Source: Isoetes taiwanensis (Eukaryota; Streptophyta; Lycopodiopsida; Isoetales; Isoetaceae). Taken from it: 64,000 nucleotides of DNA. Both the position numbers and the translations under genes were made by a program. This document shows, in pieces, positions 34,482 through 45,939 of the stretch (position 1 is its first letter; each line of letters opens with the position of its first letter). The stretch is from contig JAJEKV010000011.1 of assembly GCA_021234155.1 (NCBI GenBank), positions 10,147,712 to 10,211,711 of the forward strand, in the 5' to 3' direction. The notes beneath the pieces are model-generated. The model was given only the letters and a program-made list of their open reading frames with translations. It made no database searches and was not told the DNA's origin.

Positions 34482-37400
34482 CTGTACAAGAAGCCCACAT
34501 GGAGTTAGAGTGCAAATGCCGTAAAATATCTGAAAAATTTTGTGTGCAAATATGATGATAATTAACTTTAAATCTGATCAGACTCTGTAGATTGCACTGC
34601 TCTTGACCAACATGTCAGACTAAAGAGGCTGTGACACAACAAAGCATTGGTATCACAACAATTTTCTTCAAACAAAAAAGTGCTCTAAGAAAATATGTAC
34701 GTTGCTACTTAACTCTCTGCAACACAGTTTTAGAATCTTCGCTCTCTATACTAGGCCACTTCTAAAGACGGTGATATGGGCCACGAATTTTGGATCTCAA
34801 GTGAAAATAGAAAAGCTTAAAAGATTACAAATGAGCAGACAAGTTATGAAGCTCAAAACAACCTGCAGATCAAATGTCTCAGTCAAGAGTTCTTGACAGA
34901 CCAACAAATTCCAAATCTTTATTTTCTACCGACGTCTAGCCAAGGGAAAGACCGCATTATAATGAGTGTTGATAACCGTGAAAATTAGAGAAGTAGAAGG
35001 TTCCTCTAGGAAAATGGCTCTTTGAGGGGACAATTAATAAAGGACGTATGTACTATGACGGCCTCCTTCAAAGCTCGACGGAACATCTTTACCTATTTAC
35101 GGCTCTAGATAAGAATAACAGAGACGTTCCGCATCTGATTCTCGCCGCTGTGCTCTAGGAGTAAAATCATTGACCATTCCTGAAGCCCTTTAGCTCCAAA
35201 AGCTTACATTTGATGCAACTAAAAAGGACCCAAATCTGAAACCAATATATCTCCACAATGCTGAGTCTAGAAAAACCACAGACAAACAGAAAGGACAAGA
35301 AAAAACTGGTAAGAAGACAAAACGGCAGATTGTGATGACGGACCTTGTTTCAGCGGCCACATCCTACAAGAAAATGCAAGAAGGAGCATGATGGTGCCTT
35401 CATAACTCCGGCTTTGGAAAAAAACGGGGGCCAGGGCCAAGCATTGGTGCCGGATTTGATCCCAGGCAGCTTTTATTGAATCAGGGGTTGCTGATTATTA
35501 AAATCCACAGTGTTCTCGGAACAATGCGACCACCTCTCGTCTCTATTCTTCACCCTTTTCCGCAGGAGCCACCAGTCGAAATTAGACTGAGAGTAGCCCA
35601 CTCGTGTCGCCAACGGCCGCGAATAACCCAGGTAGCTTTCTACCGTCGGATTTACGTATTAAGACAAGAATATAACGGATGGGATATTAGACACGTAATC
35701 TGGGATCGCATCTGTCCATTGGATACACGTGTCGCGTTGAAACTGTTTAGTTCCGTTAAGCTATTTAACTACTTGGTTAATCATTAACAAGTCTTTTTCC
35801 GGCACTCTTTCGGGGTTACTTTTTTTTACTTTCCGTTTAGGCTTTTTTTGTGATCCTTTTTGTTTTTTTTTTAGCGTTTGTTAAGATGTCTATTATTTTT
35901 TTGGGTGAGGATATGTGTTTTATAGGAAAAGTGTCACCCTTGGTGCATGTTTGCACGTCCCTTTGCTTGAACTGCAAGTGCCATCATATGATACATCAGT
36001 CATATATCTTGCCCTCAATTTAGAACTTTTCAGAGGCCAGACTTGCCTTTTGATGCATAACCCATTACCCAGCCCCATCATACCAACTTCCCAATATCTC
36101 CTTTCTCCTCCTTTTCCTTCTCCTCACATTCTCAGTGTCAGCTTCCCATTATCGACTGCAAAATTTTACCTCACTACAACACATGTTGCCTAACCCGACT
36201 TACACGTTGTTGCCTAACCCGATTTACAACCATGCTCCAGAAAGTCTTCATCTTACCGACCTCCCATGATCTTTCTACAAAACACCATGCTCTAGCATCA
36301 GATTCTATGCTTCCTATTCAAGGTCCCTCTCATGTTGTAATTTATGTCCTCGAATTGTCGTGCCACGGAAAAGTCTTTAAGTTAACGTCTTCCTATGATA
36401 ATCTTGCACAAACACCATGGAGGTCGCGAAAAACATGCCATTAGATACTATAAATCCTTATATAGATCCACCCCCAAAATTTCTCTGCAAGCAACATGTT
36501 AATTGAAGCGAATGTTTGACAACTTATATTTTTTTATTCATAAATAACTTTAAACTTACAAAATCAAAGTTCGTGGAAAACGCTTACCCCATGTTCGTAG
36601 CCTGAAGTACATGCTAATGGAGCCTTATTCTATGCAAGATATATAGACCTCATAAATAATGTTGTCTCATCTACATAAGTTGATTCATCTTTGTGTTCAT
36701 AGGTTGGTCAACTAATCTTTGACAAACATGCAAACTTTTCCAAGAAGAAAAAGACCTCGTGTGGAAGAAGCACAATGTATACCAGGTAAGAAGACAAATA
36801 TTTCTAATATATATAAGAAATTATGAAAATTGGCCATGTGTCTATATCAGCGTTGCCCTTAAGGGGCTATTTATAGTCAAATGGCTATATTTTGATTTTT
36901 AGCACACCAGCCCTACCGGGCCTACAGCCTTTCCTGAAATTCTAAGCTATCCACGTGTCATTTCCACCTCAGCCAAATCTGAGATGGCATGCAAATATAC
37001 CATTAGATCTAAGCTTTTTCTCATCCACGGTCACCAAAATTAGAAAAGCCTTAAAAATTGGAGAACAGGGATAGCAAAGGACGTCGATCCCCTGCTCTGT
37101 CATAGCTCTTCATCGATCCCCTGCTCTGTCATAGCGAGAAGCTACACGCTGAACCTTAAATTAGAAAAGGCTAGGAAAATACATTTGGGAGATTTCACTC
37201 GTCGGAATTGCCATCGAACTAACATGAAGACACTTGTATTTTCGCACCTCTGCCTATCCGGCAATCCTTTTTTGTTAACTGCGATTTGCTCTTTTTTGTC
37301 TCGAATGTATTTTCTATGCTTCTTGTTGATCATTTATTTTGCTTCCGAACTCCATGGTGCAAGAAGCGAAATAGGGCAAGGAGACAAAAAAGGCACGAGA

Positions 37401-39991
37401 TTTCATGCTTTTGAAATGCAGACCTCTAACAGAAATGTGTGGTAGATTTTGTATGGTGCCTATTGCTACATTTAATGAGTTCTTGGCCTTGTGATTTCGT
37501 TGCAGGTATTTGATTTCTTGGAAATTATATATTTACGCCAGAGCAATAAGGTCAATTTTCTTAGGTTTTTCATGCCTTGCTTCAAGTTCCTTTCGACTTC
37601 CCAATCTTTGCTATGATCAATTGATGCTACATGTTTAATAGCTTTTCCTCTTTTTGAGAAAAATGCATCGGATGTCTTTTGTTGATCAATTCAATCTTAC
37701 AAATTCCTTGAAAAACCTATGGTCGAATTTGCCACAGAGCATCAGTAATGTCAAGTTTCTTGGTCTTGTACTGCATTAGAAGCGTCTTGTTTCTTGGTAA
37801 GTGAAGTTAGGATAAGCGTCTTTCTTCTCAGACTATGTATTGCAGCAGATGTGCACGGCGTGTTCTCATTTTCTCCTTTATAGGAAACATCCAAATTTTG
37901 TTCGTAGTTCGTTTTTGCCTCTTTCTATCTGCCAGTCATCTAATCTAATAAAGAAGAGACACTGGCATCCAATATAGCACATTTTTGCAAACCTTTTATA
38001 GATAGCGTCTTGTGTCATATCTCAATTTGGATAAGATCAATCTACGTCCTACGATTTTTATTTTTCCTCTAATATCTCTGTTTCCGTTTCTAGCTCTTGT
38101 TTTTAGATTCATGGAATTTGAATATTTTTCCTCTCTGCAGCCTTCTGCATAAGGCCCGGGCTATAACGTAAAATTTTCAGCAAAGGAAAACAGGTAAATT
38201 TTCCTTCTGTCAACAGTTGCTTTCTCTGTTTAATTCAATTTAGCTTAAGCAATTTCCAGTGTTCTTATCATATCTCATATCTTGTATAAAATTTTGGTAC
38301 AGCAAATTCTTCATCTGGCATCTAGTTTACAGGTCTTACTTCTAGGCAGAATGAATCTTGCAGCCGGATAAATGGATATGAGACTGCATGTAAGTTGTTT
38401 GTCCCCTTTTCCATTTGAAGCATATGTAACGTTCGCTTCTGCTTGCTTTAAATTATGAATAGTTTGCTTTATCTTGTCATACTTACAACCCAACAGAATC
38501 TCCTGAATTTAGAGCTAGAGAAGCCTATGTGTGACCCATGAACTGGTCACGTGCAATATGTGGCTGCTAGCAATAATAGAGCCATACCTTATTGCCTGGT
38601 CGCATCATGCTTTGGTGCTAAATCCAGTAAGGGTGTCCGGAGACATGATCTGCAGCAAAACGATCTGTACACTTAGATCTAGACAATCTTCATGTTGGAT
38701 CGCTGATAAAATTTAATATTATTCACTCATGGGAATCATTTTGTGCATTTACATCAAGCATGGCATTCTAGACCTCTACATAATAAGGCGATTTGTTGAA
38801 TATATTTGTAGCATCTTCCTAGCTTCTACTACCCTTTCCATACATATGAATATAGCATATGCGTCAAGCATAGCCAAATATATTGCCTTCATGAGCATTA
38901 TCTTGGTATCATGGTCGATCTCCTGTCAAAAAATAGTCCAGAGTGTCTACTGAAACGTGTATTCTTAACTAACAATGTTTTGCTTCTTTGAAGGAGCACC
39001 TACAAACATGGACACAAAACTTGTTATTGATATCCTATGACCTAAATCAGTAGAACCATATCAGATGCGAAACAAGTAACCATATCTTCATTTATAGAAC
39101 ACCTGAGATAATATGAAAACCTTCAGAAACAGAAATCCTAGAAACCCTTGAGTGGACAATGAAAAGAGATGATTGTGCCTATATGATAAATGACATGCCA
39201 TAGCCAAGTCACCAAATCATTGTAGCCCAAATGTCCATTTCAACATGAGGCAGGCTAATCAGTATTTAGTGCCTTGAATTTTCTAAAATGTTGTTGTACC
39301 AGTTGTTTGATAAAAACCATCTGCAGTCTGATGTTGAGCTAGACAATAGTGCAATTTAACTAGGCCATTGTCAAACTGATGTAGAGCGAAACAGACCTGA
39401 ACATCAGCATGTTTGATCAAAGGATGTCATTTGACATCTTTAGCTAGCTGCACTTTTCCTGAATTGTCATATTGAAATGTGGTTGGCTGAACAGGGACTC
39501 CTAAATCCTTAAAGAGATGAAGGAGTCATATTATCTCTTGAGTACCATAGCATGCGAAAACTTGCAATGATCTGTAGAACTTCTTTAGCTTGAAATGTGA
39601 GTAATTACTCCTTTAAGAAAATAGAAATATTAGAAGCTTGCTATGGGAGCGTTGGTTTTACATTTTAGGGTGTTCTGCAAGAACTGAACTAGCAATAAAG
39701 CAGCTTTCTTTGCAATCTGCACAAGGGAGGTAATCCTTTTGAAATAAAGTTAAGATTATTAGAAATGTTCAGTATAGAAACCTTGTGAAATTAGTAGCAT
39801 ACTATACAGAGGAGCATTATTTATTGTGCTTTGATTACATTTCATTGTCAGATTACGCCGAGCGCGATTTGGTTAAGCCTAACTCAAATCACGCCTGACG
39901 CATTGTATTGTTGCAATGTATAATATAAGGGTGTGCATGCTAATCATATCTTGCTGACGTTTGACGTTTCAGCTTCCCTTGCGTTTCTAAG
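34482..39991. other. Gene-poor stretch upstream of the sulfotransferase gene (right copy)
   Basis: Counterpart of 10293-15800. No frame is kept between copies. Confidence 0.6.
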
Positions 39992-40578
39992 AAGGTTGTG
40001 GTGTTCGACCTAAACGGAGTTCTTTGTAAGACTTTTCTAAAAAATAAAGTGGCTAGAGATCAGCTTCACCAGACACAAGTAGAATCAAATTCCAAGTGGA
40101 TCTATCCGCAGAAGCACTTGAAGGAGATGCTAGATGAGGATTTAGGTTATTTCGAGTTAGTATTTGGTCATCCATGGAACTCCGGAACATCAAGGATACT
40201 GTGGAGGCACCAGGGGAAATGGGTAGGCATTGGTTGACCTTTTGGGATCAACACAAATGTATGAAGTTCACTAATCCCAAGGATCCAACAAGCAAGCCTA
40301 TCTTCATCAAACACTTGAGTAACATGATGGACGAATTTTGTATCGAGAACAAGGATAGTAGATGATGATGCTCTCAAATGCTTCTACAATCAAATGCAGG
40401 CCCATTCAAAAAATTTTGCGACAGATGATTTCTGGTGAAGTTTATGTCTATTATGAATAATTTGGCTATGGGGATGACAGTGCATGAAGTATTAGATTCA
40501 CACCCAGAATTAGGTAGAACGGCTGACATGGAACCACACCTTGATAAATACATGGAAAAACATGGATTGATCCCTTAA
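39992..40578 (+). pseudogene. HAD/FCP1-type phosphatase-like relic (right copy)
   Basis: KVVVFDLNGVLCKTF is the first catalytic motif of plant FCP1-like HAD proteins (DLNG instead of DxDxT). It is followed in shifting frames by FWDQHKCMKF, KPIFIKHLSNMMDEF and a VDDDALKCF motif, in the order of that family (WDQ, K-P-L/I, LLxDD). The end reads MEPHLDKYMEKHGLIP. At least three frame changes and a missing middle rule out a working protein as read. No introns were recognised. Family assignment is from motif memory. Confidence 0.62.
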
Positions 40579-42054
40579 TGTTTTATTGGAATATATGATA
40601 TTTTTGTATGATATTTGTGTCATGTATCTATAATTTCAGGTCTCTAACTGCCTCGCAAATAGTGTAATCTGTTATTATCAAACCTAATATTTTCATCTCA
40701 ATGCTGTTCAATTTTGGTCTTATCTATCTTATCAACTTGCCCTTCATTATTGCATATTTCAATTCGCACATGAAACGACACATGGGAATTGCAACCTTAT
40801 GTTATTTGTCAAGTCCAAAAAAAAAAAGATTAAAAAAATAAAAACCCCCTAAAAGACAACAACAGATTGGCGTGATTTTGGAGTTGACATAATCCTAATT
40901 TAATTGGATGATGGTTATAGTATGACGGCCTTGGGCCCAAAATAGACATGGCAGAGCCATCGTGATCTCGGTTACCAACTCCTGGATCATATGCTTGATT
41001 TGAAGGAATCTTTATAGTGTTGTCATTAGTGCCGAGAACCCCGCTAAGTTAAGGACGCACTCCCTGGAGGTGGTCACTTGTCTTGCCTCTCTTCTTTGAT
41101 GGGGGCATGGGTTTCTGCGTGGGTTTCGGCGGGGGCATGGATCTGCTACCTGATGCTTGACCTTGACCCTTGCTCTTGGCATGTGTTGTGCTTAGAAATA
41201 GTCCAGTGCCTGGTGGCACATAACTAACATGGTCGAAGGTCCTATCAATGAATTTTGTTTAGCGAGGTGATCAAGCTCACGAAGAGGTTTCAATATGTTG
41301 GATATCTTCCAATATGTTTTCTTACCAATCCTTGAAGCTTTGCTCAATTTTTGGGTCCATCTTTTAAAAAATGACAAAAGATAACTCAAAATTTCGTCTC
41401 AATCCCATCATGGATGCATCTATAAATCTAAGATATTCAACTATCTGATAGGTCCTCTAGCTTGCTAAAAGTTAGTGTACTCATTAGTCATTGGAGTAGC
41501 AAGGCGATGTTCCACAATTTGTTGAAAAGCCTGATCTCCTTGGAGGAGTTGTATAATCATTCATGTGCCCTGGTCTTTTTGTCGAGCATATTCTGACTGT
41601 GCTCGTCCTCAATGTTGATGCTGACTTCATTAAAGATATCCACATTAGTGGACTTGCTGATGTAGTGGCGCATCCCAAAAGCGGTTACCTGTTGCTGTTA
41701 TAAGACTGATGACCATTTTGAGGGCTTTACCACTTGTACATGTGTAACTTCTCTTCCTGAGAGGTTTATGAGCATCCATGTGTAGGAACTATAATCTTGA
41801 CTAATCAGTTAATAAAGCTGGTATTTGGTCCTTCCATGATGTCGTCCTGTTGGTATGACCTCCAATCTCTAACGTAGAAGGTCGTCATGATCTTGAGATG
41901 GTGCTGTCGAGGCTTATGTAGCTGCTCTGAAGAATTGGAGCTGACGAGGAAGAAGTTGGTTGCGGTCTGGCTATTGTGACGACCATACGGATATTCGTAT
42001 GTAGTCGCTCAAGAATTGGGCCGACGAGGGAAGAAGTTGGTTATTACCGATGCG
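40579..42054. other. Intergenic left of the chromovirus (right copy)
   Basis: The minus-strand frame at 41192-41389 (65 codons) matches the left copy and is followed by K/P-rich sequence. No family was recognised. Confidence 0.5.
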
Positions 42055-42085
42055 GCTATTGTGACGACCATACGGATATTCGTAT
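41918..42085. repeat. ~84-bp tandem pair spanning the LTR edge
   Basis: 41918-42000 and 42001-42085 are near copies. Both contain GGCTATTGTGACGACC, so the first 26 bases of the LTR also appear at 41975-42000, outside the element. The left segment copy has the same arrangement at about 17700-17885, so it predates the 24 kb duplication. Confidence 0.85.
42055..42059. repeat. Target-site duplication GCTAT (left)
   Basis: Identical to 47816-47820. Confidence 0.95.
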
Positions 42086-42145
42086 CATACGAACATTATA
42101 CTCCTATGTACAAAAGATGGTCATCACACTGATGCGAAAGGGTAG

Positions 42146-42216
42146 TTGCACAAGACAAGTTTTGAACTCGCAACCTTCCAGTTGCGAGTCACACACCCTT
42201 GCCAAGTGCGCTACCA
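42146..42216 (-). other. tRNA-like patch with A and B boxes inside the LTR
   Basis: On the minus strand TAGCGCACTTGG (42202-42213) fits an RNA polymerase III A box and GAGTTCAAAAC (42159-42169) a B box. GCGAG-TTCAAAA-CTTGT folds as a T arm. The D arm and acceptor stem do not pair, so it is not a working tRNA. The 3' LTR and the left-copy LTR carry it too. Confidence 0.5.
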
Positions 42217-42363
42217 ATATTTGTTGAAGACATTCCTTCACGTCTTCCTCATATGTGGGATTATCTCCAAAAGGTTTTAGAATGTTCTAGAACCTAAATG
42301 CATGCGCGACACTTAGCGCGATCTCATCCATTGGAGTGGCGCGATCCTGACCGTTGGTCTAGA

Positions 42364-42407
42364 TATATAAGGAGGCACCTCTTTCTTGTCAAACCATTCC
42401 GGTTCAA
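42364..42407 (+). promoter_or_regulatory. LTR core promoter and predicted 5' end of the transcript (self-primer word)
   Basis: TATATAA, then CA|ATTCCGGTTCAA: the 12 bases at 42396-42407 begin 32 bases after the TATA box and are the exact reverse complement of 42581-42592. The 3' LTR has the same at 47601 and 47633-47644. Confidence 0.65.
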
Positions 42408-42580
42408 CGCCAGTCTTGAGCCTTCTAGGCATCTGTCTCCAGTATTCCCTTTGCCTTGGGCTATTGTATTCTTGATTTCTGTTCATATATCAGATTCTTT
42501 GCCGATCTTGGCGTATTTCTTCCGTATTTCTTGCGTATTTTCCACGTATTTTCCTTGTTTTCGAGTAGGTTCATGACAGT

Positions 42581-42592
42581 TTGAACCGGAAT
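42581..42592 (+). other. Putative self-priming primer-binding site
   Basis: TTGAACCGGAAT starts 3 bases after the LTR end, where plant elements normally have a TGG... tRNA site; there is no TGG in the first ~60 bases. It pairs perfectly with 42396-42407. It also overlaps a local hairpin: GAACCGG (42583-42589) with CCGGTTC (42599-42605), loop of 9. Confidence 0.6.
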
Positions 42593-42659
42593 CCCTTACC
42601 GGTTCTTGCCTGCTCTGATCCTAAACATTTTTTTGCTCATAGTTGGTGATTTTATATCT

Positions 42660-43470
42660 ATGGAGGAGGTTTCGACTTTATTACAACAGTCCAAAGCGGC
42701 TTGTTCAAGTATGCCGCCAGCTGATTCTGATGGACAATAAAGAGCTTAAGGAACGTATTGCTTCACATGAATCGCTTCTAGCTTCGGGATTGAGGCTATC
42801 GAGCCTAAGATCAGCCTGCCGGAGAAGTTTGATCGGCACTTCGGTCCAAGCTCCGCGGTTTTTTTGAATCAAATCGGGCTTATGATTCGACTCCATCCTC
42901 ATAGATATCCCACGAGCTCAAGAACAAGTGGGGCTGATTGGTTCTCTTCTCCGCGGGGCCAGCTCTAAGTTGGTTTGCTCCTTTATTGGAGAAAGGAGCC
43001 CCGAGTTGCAAGATTTTGCTGCTTTCAACTGCAGAACTTCGAAGCATGCTTTGGAGACACCGATCGTCGGCAAGCAGCTATACAAAACTTTGCAACTTAA
43101 GGCAAGCCTCTCTCGCCCGGCCGGTATATGCATCGAATTTCACAAATTGCGGTAGATCTTGCTGGGGATGATATTGCACCGAGATTGTTTTAGAAGGGGG
43201 TTACGAGAGGATGTCAAAGATATGTTGTTGTCTATGGAGGATCCCCGAGTTTGGAAGAAGCCATCATTTGCGGTTCGATGTGATAATCGGCTCTTGAGCG
43301 TAGGCAAGAGAGACGTAGTCGAGGTCTTTCCAATTACACAAGCCTATAGCTTCACGCCTTCCCGCCTTATCATAGAATCTAGCGGATCTGGACTGAGCCT
43401 ATCTTGATTGATCGGGCGCAGTTCGAGTACCCTTATCTGCCGCCGAGAAGGCGGCCAGGAGAGAGGCTAA
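42660..43470 (+). CDS. Chromovirus gag (frameshifted)
   Basis: ATG at 42660 (MEEVSTLLQQ), then in other frames LVQVCRQL, DNKELKERIASHESLL and a capsid-like stretch. The same reading begins at 63239 in the third copy (MEEFLALLQQ). The protein would coat the element RNA. Several frame changes are present; the left copy breaks at different places. Confidence 0.75.
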
Positions 43471-43520
43471 TCTTTGCCTCTACTGTGGAGGAGCTGGCCA
43501 TATCGCCGTGGATGCCCCGT
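43471..43520 (+). other. Gag zinc knuckle
   Basis: LCLYCGGAGHIAVDxP is read here: the C-x2-C-x4-H spacing of a CCHC knuckle, with the last Cys lost to an apparent one-base deletion (GATGCCCC). Confidence 0.7.
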
Positions 43521-43619
43521 GAAGCGCCTAAATCGGTCGGGAAAACTTCGGGGGCGGTCCAGAGTAGTAGGAGTCTCTCGTCGGTGGCCACCTTTTCTCG
43601 AGACTCCTCCCACATTTCG

Positions 43620-43760
43620 ACATGTTTATTCCATCGGATAAAAGGTCAACAAGGCATTCTTCATCCCTATATCATTGAAATCGTTGGAGAATTGCAAGTG
43701 TTGGCGCAACTTGATTGTGGTGCAAATGCTTGTTTTATGGATAATCGTTACCGCCCGGTA
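43620..43760 (+). CDS. Chromovirus aspartic protease
   Basis: VLAQLDCGANACFMDN carries the catalytic D-[ST]-G-A motif in the variant form DCGA. It lies between the knuckle and the linker, as expected for Ty3/gypsy. Confidence 0.7.
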
Positions 43761-43984
43761 AGCACGCCATCCTTAGAAGCAAGGTTGAGCATCCCGCTAC
43801 GTCGAAGTGATTGATGGGCCGGAGATCTCCTCAGTGCGATCCGCGGAGATGTCTTTGCGCCTCTTCGTGTTTTGTTGAGGGAGTTTCTTGTAGTATTTCC
43901 TTCAATCTCATTACTAGCCCTCATGCGCCAATAGTCTTGGGTCTTGCCTCTGCTCCAGTTCATGCCCCAGATTCTGATCATGTT

Positions 43985-44165
43985 CTTGATGATGTCCCAG
44001 CTCCAACTCTAGTTCCTGCTCTTGCTCCAGTTCCAGTTTCTGTTCCTGCTCCAGTTCCAGTTCCTGCTCCAGTTCTTGCTCCAGTCCCTGTTCCTGCTCC
44101 AGTTCTTGATCCAGTTCCTGTTCCAGTTGCTCCTGCTCATGTTCACGTTCCTGCTCATGCTTTTG
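43985..44165 (+). repeat. Pro/Ala/Val linker encoded by short tandem repeats
   Basis: CCTGCTCCAGTTCCAGTT-type units, 12-18 bases long, encode a run of PVPAPV. It lies between protease and reverse transcriptase. The left copy (about 19750-19930) is shorter and scrambled. Confidence 0.85.
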
Positions 44166-44399
44166 TGGAGGTTTCTTCATGCCCTCAGTTTCGTATCTCG
44201 AAGATTTCTCTTCGCGAGTTTGATAAATCTAGAAGGCAAGATCCAAGTTCGGTGTTTGCAATCCGGTTCACCCATCGACTAGCTTCGGCATCGGCCGGTG
44301 CGCTTCAATGCTCCCGATAAATATGGCGACTTCTCGATGTTTTGACAAAGTCGAGGCCAAAGAAACTCCCGTGAGCATCGTCCATATGATTGTCCTATT

Positions 44400-45700
44400 G
44401 ATTTGCAGCCGGGGACCACGCCGCCATATGGTCCCATATATGGTCTATCTCCCGCTGAGTTGAAGGTTTTGCGGGATTATATTGAAGAGAATTTAGCCAC
44501 TGGCTTCATTCGACATTCTCGATCCCTATTTGGGCGCCTATCTTCTTCGTCAAAAAGAAGGATGGTTATTTGCGTCACGGTCGTTTGATTATCGTGGCCT
44601 CAATAAAATCCGCGATTGCCAAATCGGTATCCGCTTCCTCGATCCCGAGTTGTTGGAGCGACTCCAAGGTGCGCACTATTTTCACGAAGATTGATCTTGG
44701 GGTGCCTATAATCTTATTCGGATCCGGGAGGGTGATGAGTGGAAAAATGACCTTTAATTTTCGGTATGGCCATTTTGAGTACACGTTATGCCGTTTGGAC
44801 TTACCAATGCTCGGCGTGATATTCCAAAGATATGGCCAATGATGTTTTTCGAGAGTTCTTAGACACTTTTGTTATCATCTATTTGGATGATATCCTTATT
44901 TATTTTAAGACTCTCGAAGAACATGCAAGACATGTTGACGAGTCCTTCAAAAGCTTCGTGAGCATGGATTATATGCCAAACTTGAGAAGTGCCGGTTTGA
45001 ACGGGGATAATGTGGAGTTCCTTGGCTATCGCATCACACCAAATGGAGTCTCTATGGATCCCGAAAAGGTCGCGATCGTTTCGAGTGGCAAACACCTTTA
45101 TCCGCTCGAGATGTTCGGTGTTTTCTTGGGTTTGCCAATTTCTATCGGCGTTTCATCCGGGATTATTCGGAGATTGCTCTTCCTTTGACACGCCCTCCTT
45201 TGTCAGGGCGTGCCATTCGAATGGACCGTAGGCGGAATGCTGCTTTTGTTGCCACGAAGCATGCTTTCACCACGGCGCCCGGTTCTTGCTCATGCATCCT
45301 TTTCGCCCATATGTTGTTGAAGCGGATGCTTCTGATTTTTGCGCTTGGTGGGATCTGTCACATGAGGGGGGATGACCATGAATTGCATCCAATCGCCTAT
45401 CATTCCACGAAAGTTTCAGTCTTTGAAATCAACTATCCCATTTATGACAAGGAGTTGTTGGCGATAGTGGATTCTTTTCGAGGAGCGAGACGCGTTTCTG
45501 GAGGGATCTCCTTATAAGGTCCACAGATCTACCTACACAGATCACCAAAATCTCGAATATTTTGATCCGCTCGAGTGCTCAACCGCCGCCGGGCCCGATG
45601 GCATACTCAAGTATTATCCCGGATTGATTTCGTGATCAAATACCGCCCTGGATCCCTCCAAGGAAAGCCTAATGCCTTGTCTCGACGCTCCTACCTTGAG
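44400..45700 (+). CDS. Chromovirus reverse transcriptase and RNase H (frameshifted)
   Basis: [20 protein letters not shown] opens the domain. [11 protein letters not shown] and [13 protein letters not shown] (catalytic YLDD at 44880-44891) follow, then [18 protein letters not shown]. RNase H is represented by FEWT-like and HAFTTAP words near 45215-45290. The order is standard Ty3/gypsy. Frames change at least six times. Confidence 0.85.
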
Positions 45701-45939
45701 CCTAAACTAGGTGATCCCGCATATGATCAGCAATCACAGTTATTTTAGGGCCCGATCGGGTTCCGACTTATGGCTCTCACTTTGTTCGAGAGGCCTCATG
45801 ATTCAAATTTGTTGGAGTCTGTTCGAGCATCTCTGCCCTCCGATTCATTGGCTCAAGATGTATTTTCACACATTGGCGCTGCATCATCTTCTCAGCAGAT
45901 GGGATCAGACTATGATCGTTTTGAGGTTCGAGATGGACT

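Larger units (their letters stand above)
42060..42578 (+). repeat. 5' LTR of the chromovirus
   Basis: Starts TGTGACGACC, ends TTCATGACA. TATATAA is at 42364-42370; the predicted transcript start is the A of CA at 42395-42396, 32 bases after the first T. A minus-strand tRNA-like patch lies at about 42146-42216. Confidence 0.96.

Noticed and set aside
42146-42216. Functional tRNA gene in the LTR
   Set aside because: D arm and acceptor stem do not pair; only box-like motifs and a T arm remain.
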